Part shown: one piece after another, positions 1 to 13,500 of the stretch | Layout of the letters: the number at the start of each line of letters is the position of its first letter | Numbering within the stretch: position 1 is the first letter of the stretch | The notes under the pieces: model-generated | What the model saw: only the letters and a program-made list of their open reading frames with translations | What the model was told of the DNA's origin: nothing | The model's database searches: none | NCBI GenBank assembly: GCA_013399855.1 | Contig: VXAY01001260.1 | Span: forward strand, 981-64,980 | Direction of reading: 5' to 3' | DNA length: 64,000 nt | Origin: Oxyruncus cristatus | Lineage: Eukaryota; Chordata; Aves; Passeriformes; Cotingidae | Translations under genes and position numbers: made by a program

Positions 1-147
1 TCTTAATTTTGGAGCCCCCGAGCCCCAGGTTTGCAGCCCCCCCGGCCCGCTTTGTCTTTGGGCTCGGAGCACGGCGTCGGCAAGTTGTGCCGGAGTGGCT
101 CTGCAGGCAGACCCGAGCGGTCGCCGGCCCTGTTTAGGCAGACAAAG
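1..147 (+). other. KCTD15: Putative 5' exon of KCTD15, non-coding in this model
   Basis: A consensus splice donor (acaaag/gtaatt) follows base 147 inside the CpG island, just upstream of the first recognisable coding exon at 4395. The exon contains no ATG in any frame, so it would be pure leader with no upstream ORF. Its frame is open from base 7 to 147. It would join in phase 0 to the codons E-G-R-S that precede the MSRL methionine. Human KCTD15 has a longer N-terminus starting MPHRKERPSG; I found no match to it here. The boundary is inferred from the donor only, and another donor in the island is possible. Confidence 0.45.
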
Positions 148-460
148 GTAATTGCCCGGTCTGTGGCTGTGCCCCTCCGGCGGCGCGGGGGCCGCAGACG
201 CTGCCCTGGAGTCACGGGAGCGCCGCGGGAACTTCTGGCCCGCAGTGCCGGGGATGGGGCGGTCGGGGGGCTACACTGGGGGGTTTTACCCCTCGTGGGT
301 CTGCTGGTACAGAAAATGCAGGTCCCTGGGGAGGGAGAGCGGCTTCCCCGAGGATGCAGCCCGGCTGTGCCGGGGGGGGGTGCAGCCGGGCCCGGGTCCT
401 GCGGCCCGACCCGCCCCCGCCCCGGCTCCCCGGGAGAGCAGCTCCATGGCAGGTCCGTAA
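1..460. promoter_or_regulatory. KCTD15: CpG island at the 5' end of KCTD15
   Basis: The first 460 bases are strongly GC-rich with frequent CpG, for example around 75-125, 175-245 and 400-435. From about 500 the sequence switches abruptly to AT-rich DNA. This is the usual signature of a CpG-island promoter and first exon of a developmental gene. The island is cut by the window edge, so the transcription start may lie upstream. I see no TATA box. Confidence 0.6.
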
Positions 461-3400
461 ACCTGCCGCTTTCATTTCACGTCTTAAATGTGCATGAAGG
501 AATTAAACTGCACGAGTGAATAACAGCATTAGTTTCAATTAATTTTTATCCTGGCAACAATAAACTTTAGAAACAAAGCGCTTTTACATCCTTAATTAGT
601 CTTGCTTCCCATCTGTAGTCTTTTAAGTGCCTGCTCCTTGATTTAACTTTGTCCCTCCTTCAGAGCCGCCTCCTTTTTTATTCTTTTCCCTTTTTTCTCG
701 TTCCCCCTTCCAGACTGCTGCCTGTTTCTTTCCTGCAACCTTTCACCTCCCTTGTCCCTATCTGTCTGCTCTGCTCTGTGCAGTTTATTTCTCCTGTATT
801 TTCCCAACGTCAACAGCAGTATTGGTTACCATGGCCCCAAGCTATGTGCAGAGGTGGGAAAGCTTCATCCGCCCAAAAGTTCTTACACTTTTGAAGTCTT
901 TCTTTTAGTAGGATCTGAAATGTATCATCTAGAGTGTGTATTAAATGAACAGTATTCCTGAAGGCTTTAGAGCAAGAAAGGCAACACCCTGGAAAATTCT
1001 GCAGTCTTTCAGCATTCTCTGCCCTAGGGTTATAGCCCTGGGCACGGAGCTGAATGGAGCTCTTACAACTGCCTTCTGTTTACCTTTTATGGTTAAAATA
1101 ACAGCTTAGCAAAGAAGCAACTTCATGGAGAAACGATTCAGTGAAATCATCTCAAGCTGTAGCAGCATAGCTAGTTTAATCACCCCTAGAGAGCTGAACA
1201 ACTGTGAGCACAATGGGACACAAAATCATTTTGTGTGTAAATGAGCATGGCATTGTGATTATTTCACTTTGCATGGGCAAATAGTTTTTACAAGCAGTAC
1301 TTATGCAGTTAGCTTAGAAAGGCAGAAAAAGATAAGCTGGCTCTGAAAGATCTTGGTGTGTAATGTTTGAAAAACTAAATATTCACATAATTTGGGAATC
1401 AGGCTCTATTGATTTTGCCTTCAGCAGGTTCCTGTGTTACTTATTAGAGCAGGGTTATTGCCTGTGCCACTAGTTGGGATGCTGTATCCTGTTGTAGGCA
1501 ACTAAAGAGCAAGGATTATTTTACATGGTTTAATAAATGAAGTTTGTTAGTGTTTCTGCAATATTTACCCTTAAGGTTTTAATTTTCACATCCATATTAG
1601 AAAATATGTGCATAAAGACTTTCACTGGATAAATACGTTTAGGATTTTGCTTTGTGCATAAAATAAGTACATTACTCAGTGTGATGAATTTTAGCTGCAT
1701 TTTACATTAAGAAGAGGAAGGAGTGATTAGAAGTAGGGTTACGGTACCTTAAGAAATACGGGGTATTTATATTTTTTTTTTGAGCTACAGGAGTGTTCTC
1801 AGTGCCCTTTATGTAGTGCTTAGCAATTGTGCCCCTTGATAATTTGCTCATACGGAAATGATCGAATTCCACAACTTTAATAAAAATCTAGGATTCATTT
1901 TTTTAATACGAATCCTCTCCAACCAGGGGAAAAGCCAGTGGTTTAATTTCCCTTTTCCTCCTCTCCCCCAAAAAGCCAGTGGCACCCTCAATAAGTATGA
2001 AAAGCCATAAAAGTTTGAGAACTATTTTAGCTTTCCAGTGATTTTCTATAATTAAGTGTTTTTTCAACACATGCTCTAGCTGAGAAATGCCAAAAGCAGA
2101 GGATTGTTCAAAAGGTCCCTCCAGTGAATAGTATAAATTAAATATCTACTGTGTGAGTATGGCCTCACTGAGAATCTCAGTTTTTACAGATCAAGGAATT
2201 TACTGGTATACTAACATTAAACAAAATCCTAAGATAGCAGCAGTGTTTAAATATGCACAAATAGATTCATATCACTTGATCTTTAGCTATCTGTGCATAT
2301 TTTAAAATTGAAGTCTGTGTTTCAAGACAAATGGTTAAATGTAAGACACGTTTACAGAGGACTGGAAGTCCTTTGATTTCATTTGGAAATCGTAACAAGG
2401 GGTGCAGATGAGCCCTAATTAGACTCTTGTTTAGTGAAACTGCATGAGATTTATTTCTAAGGCAGCCTTGTACCATGCGAGGTCTGTACCTTTATCATTA
2501 GTGATAATGGTTGGGGTCTGAACAAAGACAGGGTTGACGTTCAGCCTGGATCTTCTGACCCTTTCATTTAAGTGAAGGAGTAGAGACTGAACATGAGTTT
2601 ACAGTGCTCTTTGGTAAGAAAAAAACCAGCAACCTTTATCTGTGTTGGCAGACAGATGAGGCACCCACAGATTAGTAAACGCGTCGTTAAAATACTGTAG
2701 GTACTTACAGACTAAGTTGTTTTGAAAACTTAGTTCTTTTATTTATACTAAATGACATATTTACTGAAGATTGGCCACAACAGGCTCTTGTGGGAAACAA
2801 GAAAGAACGTCTTCAGTCATGAAAGGATTCAGTCACTTTCCTTGAAGGTGGTGCTGTAGTAAAAATGTTAATGCCCAATTTCGCATCGGCTGACACAGAA
2901 GTCCTAGGACAGAGTTGGTACTTGCTTCGTGTTCAGTGCAGATGTCCGTCCAGCCTCCGAAGAGAAAAGGATGTGGATTCATAATGGGGTGATGTATTTC
3001 TGTGCTGTAGATGCAAGAAATTCTTAGGAGCTAACCAAGATGAAATACAGTAAATGGAGATGTTGTGATGACTTTGTGAAGCCGTTCAGATGTATTACGA
3101 TTTTTTTCCGGAGCTTGGAAATTATTTTACAAAGAATGTTGCTAATTGTGTGTTCATTGAGTGGCACAGCCAGGCAAAATACTAAGAGAAAGGCGAGACC
3201 AGTTTCAGATTTCTAAGAAACATTGTCAAAGTAATGTGGGAGAAATGGGAATTCACTTTGCAGTGCTGCATGTAAAGTGCTTGTCAGATGTAGGGAAGAG
3301 CCTGGGTGCTTGGTAGCATGCTTGAATTACAAAATACCAAGAAAATTAGATTATATTCAGAAATGTCTTCAACTATAATGTTTTGCATATGTTGCTTTCC

Positions 3401-4394
3401 CCATAAGGGGGAGAATGGATGGACATTTTCCTAAACTTTTCTGAAAGGGTTTTTTTTCCATTTGACATGTGCCGTCTGCACCGATTGAACTGAAATCAGC
3501 TTTGAGACTCACGCTTCATGCGGAATAAGCTGTGCTTTTCTTACAGAGGAGAATTGAGGAATTTTCTTTTGCTATGGTTGTCCTGTTCATTTTTAAGACG
3601 TTTCAGTATTTTTGGATTTGATTTTGCTGAAGATTTTGGGACTCAATTCAGTAATTTCACTAATTTTCCAATATTTTTAAGGCAGGAAACATTAGGCGGT
3701 GGATTGTTGAATTTATAATTTCACATGCTGCTTTGTATAGTACTTTCTAACGTATCTTGTCATGAAAACATAGGTCAGTTTATATATCTTTCTGTTTTCA
3801 CTGCTTCCAGGCATTAATTCTTTCAGTTTGAAAGCTTATTAGTTGTTTAGGTCTAATATTAAGGCTTAACTGAAAATTATCCATTTATTTCACAATTATT
3901 GAAAATAAACCAGAAAATTGATCTTAGTTTGATGTGAAATTTACTGCATGTATAAACTAAATGCCTTAGGTACTGAGGAAGTCACTAATTTAGAGGTGTC
4001 TTGTTACTGCGACAAACTTGCAAAAACCCCCTGAATCCCAATTCACAAATTGGTTATTCGTTTGTCAGGGGATATTTCACATCTAACACGTAAGCCCGCG
4101 ACCTTTAATTAGAATTTTGCAGTTTGTTTTATGCCCCTTGAGGCTGACACCTTGAAAAATTTTTTTTTTTTCTTGATTTCTTATTGCTAATAAGCATCTT
4201 TCTCTTCCCCTCTGGTACTTAGGAGAAAATGATGCAAATACACTTAATTACAGTGGTGGCAATAATTTGTTAGCTGAATATGTGATCAGGCAGATGCAAA
4301 AATGATCTGATTAGATCTGTGATCACAGATGGAAAGAAAGGTAACACACTGCTACATTTAAGAGAAACTGTTCTGTTTTGCCTCCCCGTCGCAG
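148..4394 (+). other. KCTD15: KCTD15 intron 1
   Basis: This 4.2 kb AT-rich stretch lies between the putative leader exon and coding exon 1. It ends in a pyrimidine tract and CAG (ctccccgtcgcag/gag). I see no convincing exon in it. Segment 520-610, just after the CpG island, is AT-rich with TTAATTAG and AACAAAG motifs of the homeodomain and SOX type, so it may be a conserved element. A nested inverted repeat lies at 4028-4071. Otherwise only short A or T runs are seen. Confidence 0.45.
4028..4071. repeat. Nested inverted repeat in intron 1
   Basis: Outer arms CCCCTGA (4028-4034) and TCAGGGG (4065-4071) enclose inner arms CCAATT (4038-4043) and AATTGG (4048-4053) around CACA. All arms pair perfectly. 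It could be a relic of a small palindromic transposon or a structured RNA element. Function is unknown. Confidence 0.5.
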
Positions 4395-4570
4395 GAGGGA
4401 AGAAGCATGTCCCGTCTGTCTCTAACACGGTCCCCGGTTTCTCCTCTGGCTGCTCAAGGAATTCCTCTCCCAGCTCAACTCACCAAGTCGAACGCTCCCG
4501 TGCACATCGATGTAGGAGGACACATGTACACCAGCAGCCTGGCTACCTTGACCAAGTACCCAGACTCCAG
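4395..4570 (+). CDS. KCTD15: KCTD15 first coding exon (ATG at 4407)
   Basis: The acceptor ...cccgtcgcag/gag ends at 4394 and the donor cagactccag/gtaagg starts at 4571. The exon carries 12 leader bases (in-frame E-G-R-S), then codons 1-54 and two bases of codon 55. It covers the serine/proline-rich N-terminus and the first beta strand of the BTB fold ([20 protein letters not shown]). Human KCTD15 has EGGN before the same methionine, so the upstream codons look like a remnant of a longer N-terminus used by other isoforms. Confidence 0.93.
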
Positions 4571-7500
4571 GTAAGGCCCTGGTGTTGCCAGGCTCCCTGC
4601 CCGTCTCCGTTCGCTGCGCGGAAGGAGGCAGGTACCTGGGAGGAATATTTCAGTGCGAAGTACGATTTATTATATATTCACCACTTATGCATAATTCAGT
4701 TTCCGATTTATACAGTAACTTCACTGGGGTTCTACGGAAAAAAAAGCCTGTAAAATTTATGTATTATTTAGAGAGTCTATTCATTTTCTCTCTCAATGTC
4801 TCCTGCGCTCTGCTGATGCGTTTGAAGCACCTGTTGGTGTGCCGCCCTAGATTATTTCCAACTGCACCAGGCGACTTCTTGCTTTTGGATGTAGGGGGGA
4901 AGAAAGTTGGGTTTTAATTCCTTAAGAAGAAAGAACGGTTCTGCTGCCGTGGGACTAATGGATGCTTCTGTGGGCCAGTCCAAATCCTGACCTCACTGGG
5001 AGCTGTGTGCCTCAGTGTCAGCAGTTGTTCTTTGGGCAGGGACTGGCTGACCTTCTCTGGCTGCTGCAGCTGCAGGCTGGATTGAATCCTTGCATGCTCA
5101 AAGGTGCCTGCTTTGTGCTGGGCAGGTTGGTGACATGTCTGGAGAGATTTATATAGATCTGGCCAGCATTCTCTCCGAGCACACTGCAGACATGCCAGAT
5201 TATGAATAGATGTGGCATGAGATGATGTTTGTGTATGACATAGAGTCTCCTTATTGTTTGTGTGGCTCCCAGTCCTGCAGGGCACTGGGCACCATGAGGG
5301 ATGGGGCACCCAGAGGGAGGGGTGAGGCAGTGTCAGGCCTGTGACAGTAGTGTGGAAGGGAACGCTGTTAAGGGTTAAAGAACATTCATTGGAGCGGTAT
5401 ATTAAGATGTACCTGATTTTGATTCAGTTATGGTCACTAAACCAGTGCGGGTTTTTGTCATTCAGACAATTCAGAGGGTGCCTCTTACATGTCAAGGTGG
5501 GCATGTCCAGTGTCAGGGTGCCCAGCATACTGTTGACTCCAAAGCAAACCAAAGCCCAGGTCAGCAGGTTTGGTTGCCAGAGGTTTTGTCGTGCATGGCC
5601 AGAATTCCGTAAATGATAGATTTTTAATTTTTTTTTTTTTTTTGACATGACAACCAATGTAAAGCTATAGTTTCATTTGAAGATTTTTCCTTTAAAAGAA
5701 CTAAGGGGTTTTGCAGATTTGGCAGGTTCCCAAGCAATAAATGACATTTCTGGAGACACCTTGAAATGCCTCTGATGTCATAAAGCATGTGGCTGTGATT
5801 TCATTCGAAGAAAAGGGAGCTGCTGAAATTCTCTATTGAAAAAAAGGCCAATTATTAGAGTACCTGTATTTTATTGGCAGACCAAAACAATATGATTTTT
5901 CTGGACAGTGTCTGTTTAATGATGTCTATGTGGTACGATTTTAATGATAGGGAAGAATTCTGCTCAGTGGGGAGAGATTATAATGGAGAAACTGGCAAAT
6001 GCTTCATAGTATTAAAAAATACAGAGAAGATTCACCAGTTGTAATAGAGTGGCACATCTGTTTCCACATTTTAAAGTATCGCTGCTGACACTATTTTTAA
6101 AATATGCCCCATGTCAAACTTACTTAATAAAAGCTTCAGTTATGGAAGCTTTGGGAGAATATACATAAATTCACAGATTTTGTTTCAAGAGAACAGAGTA
6201 CTGCACCAAATTTTTTTGCTTGTTTGATAAATAACAAAAGCATATTTCTTCAGATTTTGTACTTTGTTTAAACTGAAAGTACAAAACTATGGCTGACCAG
6301 ATCTCACGTGCTGCCTGATGTTTTGCTGTGTGCTGTCTTTTGTTTGTATTGCTATGTTATCTCATGAGGCTTGAAGGCTTTTTTAGCTGCTCAAACTTCA
6401 GCTCTCACTGAAGTAAGAGCTTCCAGGATGAGACTCCTCACCAGCATCCCAAGTAGGACATACTGCTACATACATTATGAAGCCGGATGAAGGCTACACC
6501 ATAATTTACTGTATTTTCCTTTTTTTAATATATATTTATATATTAATTGTTCCTCTTCAGCACTGCATGGTAGACTTGGTTGTTACCCCCCACTGAATCT
6601 GGCCTGCTCTCATTCCTGGTTAAGGCAAAGTACTTGCAGTTATTCCAGGGGGAATGGTGGGAGCTCCTCATGGTGCTTCCCTGCCCTGTTGCGCATCTTC
6701 CGCACAGCACAGACTGTCTTTGCAGTGATCTGGCTGGGAGAGGATTCCCGGGTCTCTCACAGGTGCAGGAGAAGGGAGATAGCTTTTCTGAGCAAAACTT
6801 CTGGAAATAATGCCAGGGGATGGTTAGCTCATGCTCAGAGGTAACACGCATGGCCACACAGAGAGGCATGGCCATACTCATCCACTCGCAGAGCTTTCTG
6901 CATTGTTTTGGACAGCACAATAAACTCTTGGGTTGAGCACCAGTTTAAAAGCTTCAAATCCAAGAAATCACACAGATCTGTAGATCATATTTCAGCAGAA
7001 GATGTAAGCATATGCTGCAATGCTTTACTAAGTCTTAGCTGAAGTCACATAAAATAGGTTGGGCTCACTGGAATTGAAAGCCGTGGGAACAAACTTCCTG
7101 TTTGTTTGTGTTACAATCCCTGTTGCTTTCTCCGTGCTCCCAAATCCTAAATACGCTTTTAGCTTGTAGGCTTTTTCGCTGGTAATGTACATGGATGTGA
7201 GCTTGTGTATAAATACAGCCTAGGTGTGCATGCACAGAAACACCACAGTGCTGATGGAGACAGAAAAAAATAAATCATCAAACTGTGTTTATACTTCCTT
7301 TGTGTCTTGAGGAGGTCCAGTCCTGTTTGGTCCTGAACAAGCTCAGTCCACATTGACTTCAGTGAGAGGGAAGAGCTCCCAGCCGCTGGCCAGATCAGGC
7401 CCAGCAGGAGCAAGTATAGATATGACCAGTTCCTGCCCATACCTGCTCTCCAGTCACCCCTCTGGTATGATATAAATTACACCTGACAGCAGGCAGCGTG

Positions 7501-10500
7501 ATACATTTCTTATTGTAAGCTGTTAGGGTTGACTGTGCTCTGCCCTCTGAGCTGGCTCTTCCCAGGTTAGGTACCTGGTTGGCTCTAATTTGGGGAGAAA
7601 AAGGACTCACTTCTGGAAGTTTTACTCAAGTGAGTGAATGGCTGTTAATGTGAAGCCAGAGGCCAAATTTTGCATTTCAGTGATCCCAGAGTTGTTTCAG
7701 AGCAACTTTGACAAAGTCTTTGATGTTGTTTGTATTAGTGCAGCTGCTGTGACCAGAGCATTTGTCCATTGATTAAATTTGCATAAGTAAAGGGTGCCAG
7801 ATTAGGCATTAAAGGGGGTAGCCGTCCTCTTTCCAGTAAATTTTTATGGCCTACATAAATTCTCTCATCTAAAAAAGGAGAGAACCTGAGCAGTGCGCAA
7901 CTGGCGTGACAAAGGAGAAGGGGGTTAAACAGCCACTGTCAAAGGTGGTGTCTGTACCTCTCACACTCACCTTATGCACTACATACCTTTCAGTTGGCTT
8001 TTTGAATGAAACAGCATACAAAAAAAAAATCTGGTCTTTCGGAGGGTGAAAGGCAAGGGAGATGAGAAACTTAAAAATGAAATTGTGATCAACAACAACG
8101 TAGTGTCAGTGGTCACCCGAATTACCTCAGAAATAATATTATTCCCTCTTCGTATAGATACCTGGGGCCACTTTCCATGCATACCCAGAATTACCATCAA
8201 AGTTGACAAGCTTTGGAGGTACAAGGATGTTGGCTTACCTGGATCTGACTAAGGCTCATTTTCAGTTTGTTTTCAGCAAGTTCTCCTACTGAAACTCCCC
8301 AACTCTTGTAGTTCTGAGGTACAGGTAAAAAAGAAAAAAAAACCCTGTTGAATTCTAGTGACTCTTACTATCAGCATCTTCTTTCTAAAGTAACTGGCTA
8401 AGTAGACAAATTATTCATCTTTGATAGCATTTCCTGTAGAAATTCCATTCGTGTTTTCACCCAGAGGACCTCTAAAGCAGCCCCTTCACACATTGACACT
8501 TGAATGTGTATTTATATGACAGATTGTAAGGGCTGCAAAACCTCTAGCACATCTATAAAGTGAGTTGCAAATTGTATTTATCCAAGGGAGTGAGACAGTT
8601 CTTACATTTGGAAAGCAAACCTGCACCAGAAGTCCGAGCTCCTAACGGGCAGTCAGGAATACCCAAGGGCATTGCCAGAGCCTCCAGTGTTACTCCCACT
8701 GAACTCAGTGGCAGATGTCTCATTGCCTTCCAGTGGAAAAGAAGCTCCAAATCCCTGTATACCACAGCAACCCCCAGCTTCTTGATGCCACTGGAAATTT
8801 TGATATCACCTTGAATTTTTGCTAGAAAGCAGAACAAGATTTTTCATCAGAAGCCTGTCCCTTTTGCAGCCCTGAATAGTGTTTTTAACTCAGAGAGTTG
8901 CTGTGAGCTCTCTCTGAGTTGTTCCACCATACGAGGTAAATATATTTACCTTCCATTCTTGATAATTCCTATTTTTGTATAACCCTCTATTGAAGATATG
9001 TTCATGTGTTTGTAATGGAGTTACAAAAGCTCGTGCTTTCTGTGGCGTTACTGGTGGCAAAAGCGAACAGGAATAATTTCCCATGAAGCGACACTGTCCA
9101 GGTGGGAAGAGTGGGCGGGCACAGACCCCAGAGAGCCTCCCCTGATGGTTTGTGGCACACTGTGCTTGGGACCTCTCTGCTCCCAGCCTTTCCCCTTCAG
9201 GACAGCAGAGCTTCTTGGCCCCGTGGCCAAGCTGTGAGTTGTAACACAGTGCACCGCAGCTCTCGGGGCACCTGGGCTCTACACCCCTCTCTCTGGAGGC
9301 TGTGTCCTCCAGGGAAAACCAGCACAGGCTTTATTAATTCTTTCAGAACCTAATGACCTCTCTACAAGACAGGAGAGTTTTCCAGGCATATCCTTGCCTC
9401 ACTTTCCTCTGAACCCATGGACTTTCTCGGTGATTTGCCAAGGAATCCCCTAAGCATGTGTCTTCTCTGAATGTTTCCTGTCAAAACACACCGGCTTTCA
9501 TGTATAGACCCACCCTCAGACAAGGTCTCCTGCCAAGTACGACCCTCTGTTTCTATCTACTCTCTAGATATCTGTGGTTTTTAATTCCTCTGCCTTTTCC
9601 TCTGGCACCTGCATCTCTCTGGTCACTGGAGCTCAGGACTGGCACCCGAGATCTGCTTCTCCCCGTTGTCTGCAGCCACACCAGGCTGGACTGAGTTCAG
9701 GGGAATTCTCTGCTCCAAGTTTTTGAATGCCTCTGTTGTCCCTGACAGAACATGATTGTTGACCCTATACAGCTGGATGCAGTGATTTCATAGCTCAGAC
9801 ACCTGCCAAGGTCTACAAGACAGATTTTTCCACATCATCCTTTACGTGAAGGGCTTCGTAGTGGGTCCCGCTCTGCGTTTCCTGGGAGGGAGCAGGGAAA
9901 TTCTCAATTTGAATATGTTTAGGATATATAATTCTCCAGACTCAGCATAGCTGATAACATCTCACATTTCTTGCTCATGTATGGTCAGTTCACTCTTACA
10001 ATAATTTATTTGCTAATTTCCCATCAGATCTGTGTATTACCAATGTTATTGCCTGAAGACAATGACCAATTAGCAAATTTTGTCACTTATCCCATGCTAG
10101 CAGTTAGGGTGCAAATCAGTCATTAAACAGGGACAGGTTAAATGGGGTGAAGACCAGATTTGTTCTTAGCCAGAGGTTGTTGGTGGCTGTGAAAGCACAG
10201 CCCATTTGAGGGCAGGATCCTGACGTGGAGCAGAAGAGGTGTTGGTTCTCCTGGGACAACACGGCCTCCTGCCAGCCCTGAGCTGCTGCAGTCCTGCACC
10301 ACTGCAGCATCAGTCACATTCCTCCTCCCTGAGGTGTCTCCCAGACCTCTCCATGCCACCGTCATTCCGTCTGCTCACCCACCCAACAGCTGTACAGTGT
10401 CTTGTCCCTCTTCAATCCTCTCTCATCCCTGCACACCCACTAAACGACTGTTTGCAGCCCAGTGAAGGGCGCAGGCACGTTTCACACTTTTTAAAGCCAC

Positions 10501-13500
10501 CACTCCTCCCTCCGAGGTCAGTTGTCGAGCGCCCTGTTTGTGGGGTGACACGAGGCTCTGGCAGTCCCAGGCTGTGACCTGGTGTGTGTTACCCAAAGGC
10601 AGTTTCAGAGCCAGAGCCAGCACCCCACGTTCCAGCAAAGCGCTACAAACTGCTGCAGCGCAAAGCTCATTAATTTTAATGGCTGCTGTGAACTTAACCC
10701 GTACACAGACTTTTAAGCAAAACACCTGAAGAGGCAGGACAGAGTGTTTTCCCTGCACGTTACAAATGCTGCGAGAGGCAGGTTGTGGGCAGGGTGCAGG
10801 AGTGTAAGGGCACTGCCCAGCAGTGTGGCAGCTCTGCAGCCTGGGGTGAGCCTGCCAGGGCTGCCCGGGGCTCTGCCACCCTGCCAGGCAGTCGGGTGGG
10901 TGCTGCAGATGAGAGCAAGTAAAGGAGCCAAAACCCAGAGGTTTTGGTATATGCAGTGCCTTTTCTAAATTAACGTGTGAGTTCTCATGGAGATTAACAT
11001 GATTTTCGGTTTCATATCATGCATCTGAGATTTAGAGATAAATCTTTTGAGTTTTTCTTATTTGGTTGTTCACTGGGCAAATCTCCCTTTTGTTTCTAAG
11101 GGAATTTTGACCAGCAGAACCCTTAGGATAGAAACCCTTTTAGAAGGGCCTTTCCCCTTCCCATCCTCTGTCTCCCCCCAGTCTGCCTGTGGACGTTGCA
11201 CTCACTAAAGCAGGAGCTGGAGCAGGGAAGGGGCTCTCATTGCCAGGCTGCTGTATTAGATGGTATAAACTGAACCAATCTTCCCCCTTCTGCAAAGCCA
11301 GTTCCATACAGGTGCTACATGGCCAAGGTCACACCAGTCCTTGCAGCGCTGTGATAAGCTGCGGGGGAAGGTGTGAAGTGTTCCTTCCTAGGGCGTTGTG
11401 TCCTGCAGAAACGTGTGCTGTGCTCAGACACATCCAGCACAGCCCCCGGGCAGTGCAGGGAGCTGAGGACCTGCCTCCTCCTGCAGGCTGACCAGGGCTG
11501 CCACCGCAGGAGTTGCACCAGTCCCAGTGCCAGAGGAGGGGCACGTGGCTTGACCTCTGTGTAAAATAAAAGTAAACTGTAATAGGGGTGTAATTACAGC
11601 TGGGAATGATGCTGCTGGATACCCTGTCTCTAGCTGACACTAGGTGGAAAAAGTCCTGAATTCAGTGTCTGTCAGAGCCGTGGAAGGAGCACAGTGTGAT
11701 AGATTTCCCTGTGTCAGTGGGGCTGTTGTGGCAAAGCTGGAGTGGTGGTTTTGGTGGTAAAGGAGAATAGTCCCCCTAACCCTTCATTCCAATGACTTAA
11801 GGAGATGGGAGGGAAGAAATTTATATGGAAACTGACTCTTCAGACCTGTCTATGTCTGCGTGCCCAGGATCTCCTACTAACTGGCATGTAGGGAGCCACA
11901 GCACAGCTGAGCTGTCTGCTGTGATAAAGGTGTTTACTCCTTACTGGACTTGATAACCACTGCCTTGCCCAGCACAATCACAGCCTGGGAAGTGCCTGCA
12001 GGCTCTGGAGAGGAAAGCCTCTGGGAGTGCAGATCTTACTGTAATTGGGTGCTGAGATTGGGCCCTGTCGATGAATGAATTATTTGTGTGTTTGCTTGGA
12101 ATAATTGATGAAATGTTAAAGAAAATACTGCCTAGCTGGTCTCTGATGAACGCTTTTTCAGAAATTTATTTTTTCTCTGTATACATTTACAGCCTGGGTT
12201 GTTTGCAGTTCCAGGCATAAGTGGGTATTATGGCATCTAGGAAGGGGCAGACCAAGCCAGTCGTGTGGAGGACCAGGTAGCAAATCAGCACTCATCTGAC
12301 TTAGAGAAATAACAGTATGGCTGCAGTGCTGTGCCTGGCACAGGCTGTTCAAAACCACTGAATTTTGAGAAAATTGCACAGTCCTACCCAGGTTATTTGC
12401 CTCAGCTAGTCAAAAGGAAGAGCAGGCATCTCCATGCAGCTTGTGCAGCCTGGCTGGGGTCAGGAGGGATGTCACTTGTGGCCTCTGAGAGCAGCCCAGA
12501 GATGAACATTGAATGGTGTCTCCAGTACCTTCTGAGCAAACCCCAGCTGACCTTGCCTTGTTTTCTGCTCTTCCCTTTCATCTTCTACAGTGATAACATG
12601 ACTGTAGCTGAATTACACTTCGCACATCAGTAATTCTTAGTAATTCTCACCCTTCCTGCTTACAACAGGTTGAAAAGTAGTCTGGTTTCTTAAAACTCAC
12701 AAAGAGAGTCTAGCAGACAAGAAGACCAAAATTTCAACTTTTGTTTTTCATTTAGCACTCTATAGCAGTTTCTGAGGTTAGATGGTGAAGTACTTAGTGA
12801 TTTCTGTCATTGCTACTTTTGCTTATCACTCACCTGCAAGGGCACTTTGGTACCAGCAGCACAATTAAAGTAGTTTTCAGCAGTCATTTTCAGGACAGTA
12901 AGATGAAAAGCATTAGGAGCATATTTTGAGAAATCACTCCCATGGGATGCTGTGGATGTAAACTGTCTCCTCCTTTTATGTGCTGTGAGTGGACGCCCTT
13001 TGCTGCTGAAGAGTGTGGTGTAAAGTATCATAAAGATGCTGCACTGTGAAGTTCAGCATCTTTACTCTTAAAGAAAAGGGGAATCTCCTTTATTGATTGC
13101 TTCTTTCTGTGTTGTGCATGCAGCTCCCTCGTGGCGTGGAGAGGAGTTATGTGAAAGATGCGGATTCGGTAGCTTTGTGCTGGAAATCGTGTCCTGAGGT
13201 CACAGCAAACCATACCCGTGGAGCACACGAGGTGTTGTTACCCCTTCACATTTGGTCTTTCAACACACGTCACTGGTGTTTGTCTTTTGATTTATAAACT
13301 TCTGATTTACAGAGGCCCTGCAATGGCAAGTAGGGGCAGATATTCCCCTGGTCTGCTTAGGGGGATATTTCATGAACTACTTAGGAAGTTTATAAAACAG
13401 ACTCCCTAGATTATGAAGCAAGGGGGTATCTGTTTTGTAAGGAGCATGTTATGAAATGAATTTGTCTCTAGGCCTAACTTAATTATTTTAATGATCCCAC

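Noticed and set aside
31..519. Open frame through the CpG island
   Set aside because: Its start would be TTG, not ATG; GC-rich DNA has few stops. Only the part to 147 is plausible as exon, and as leader.
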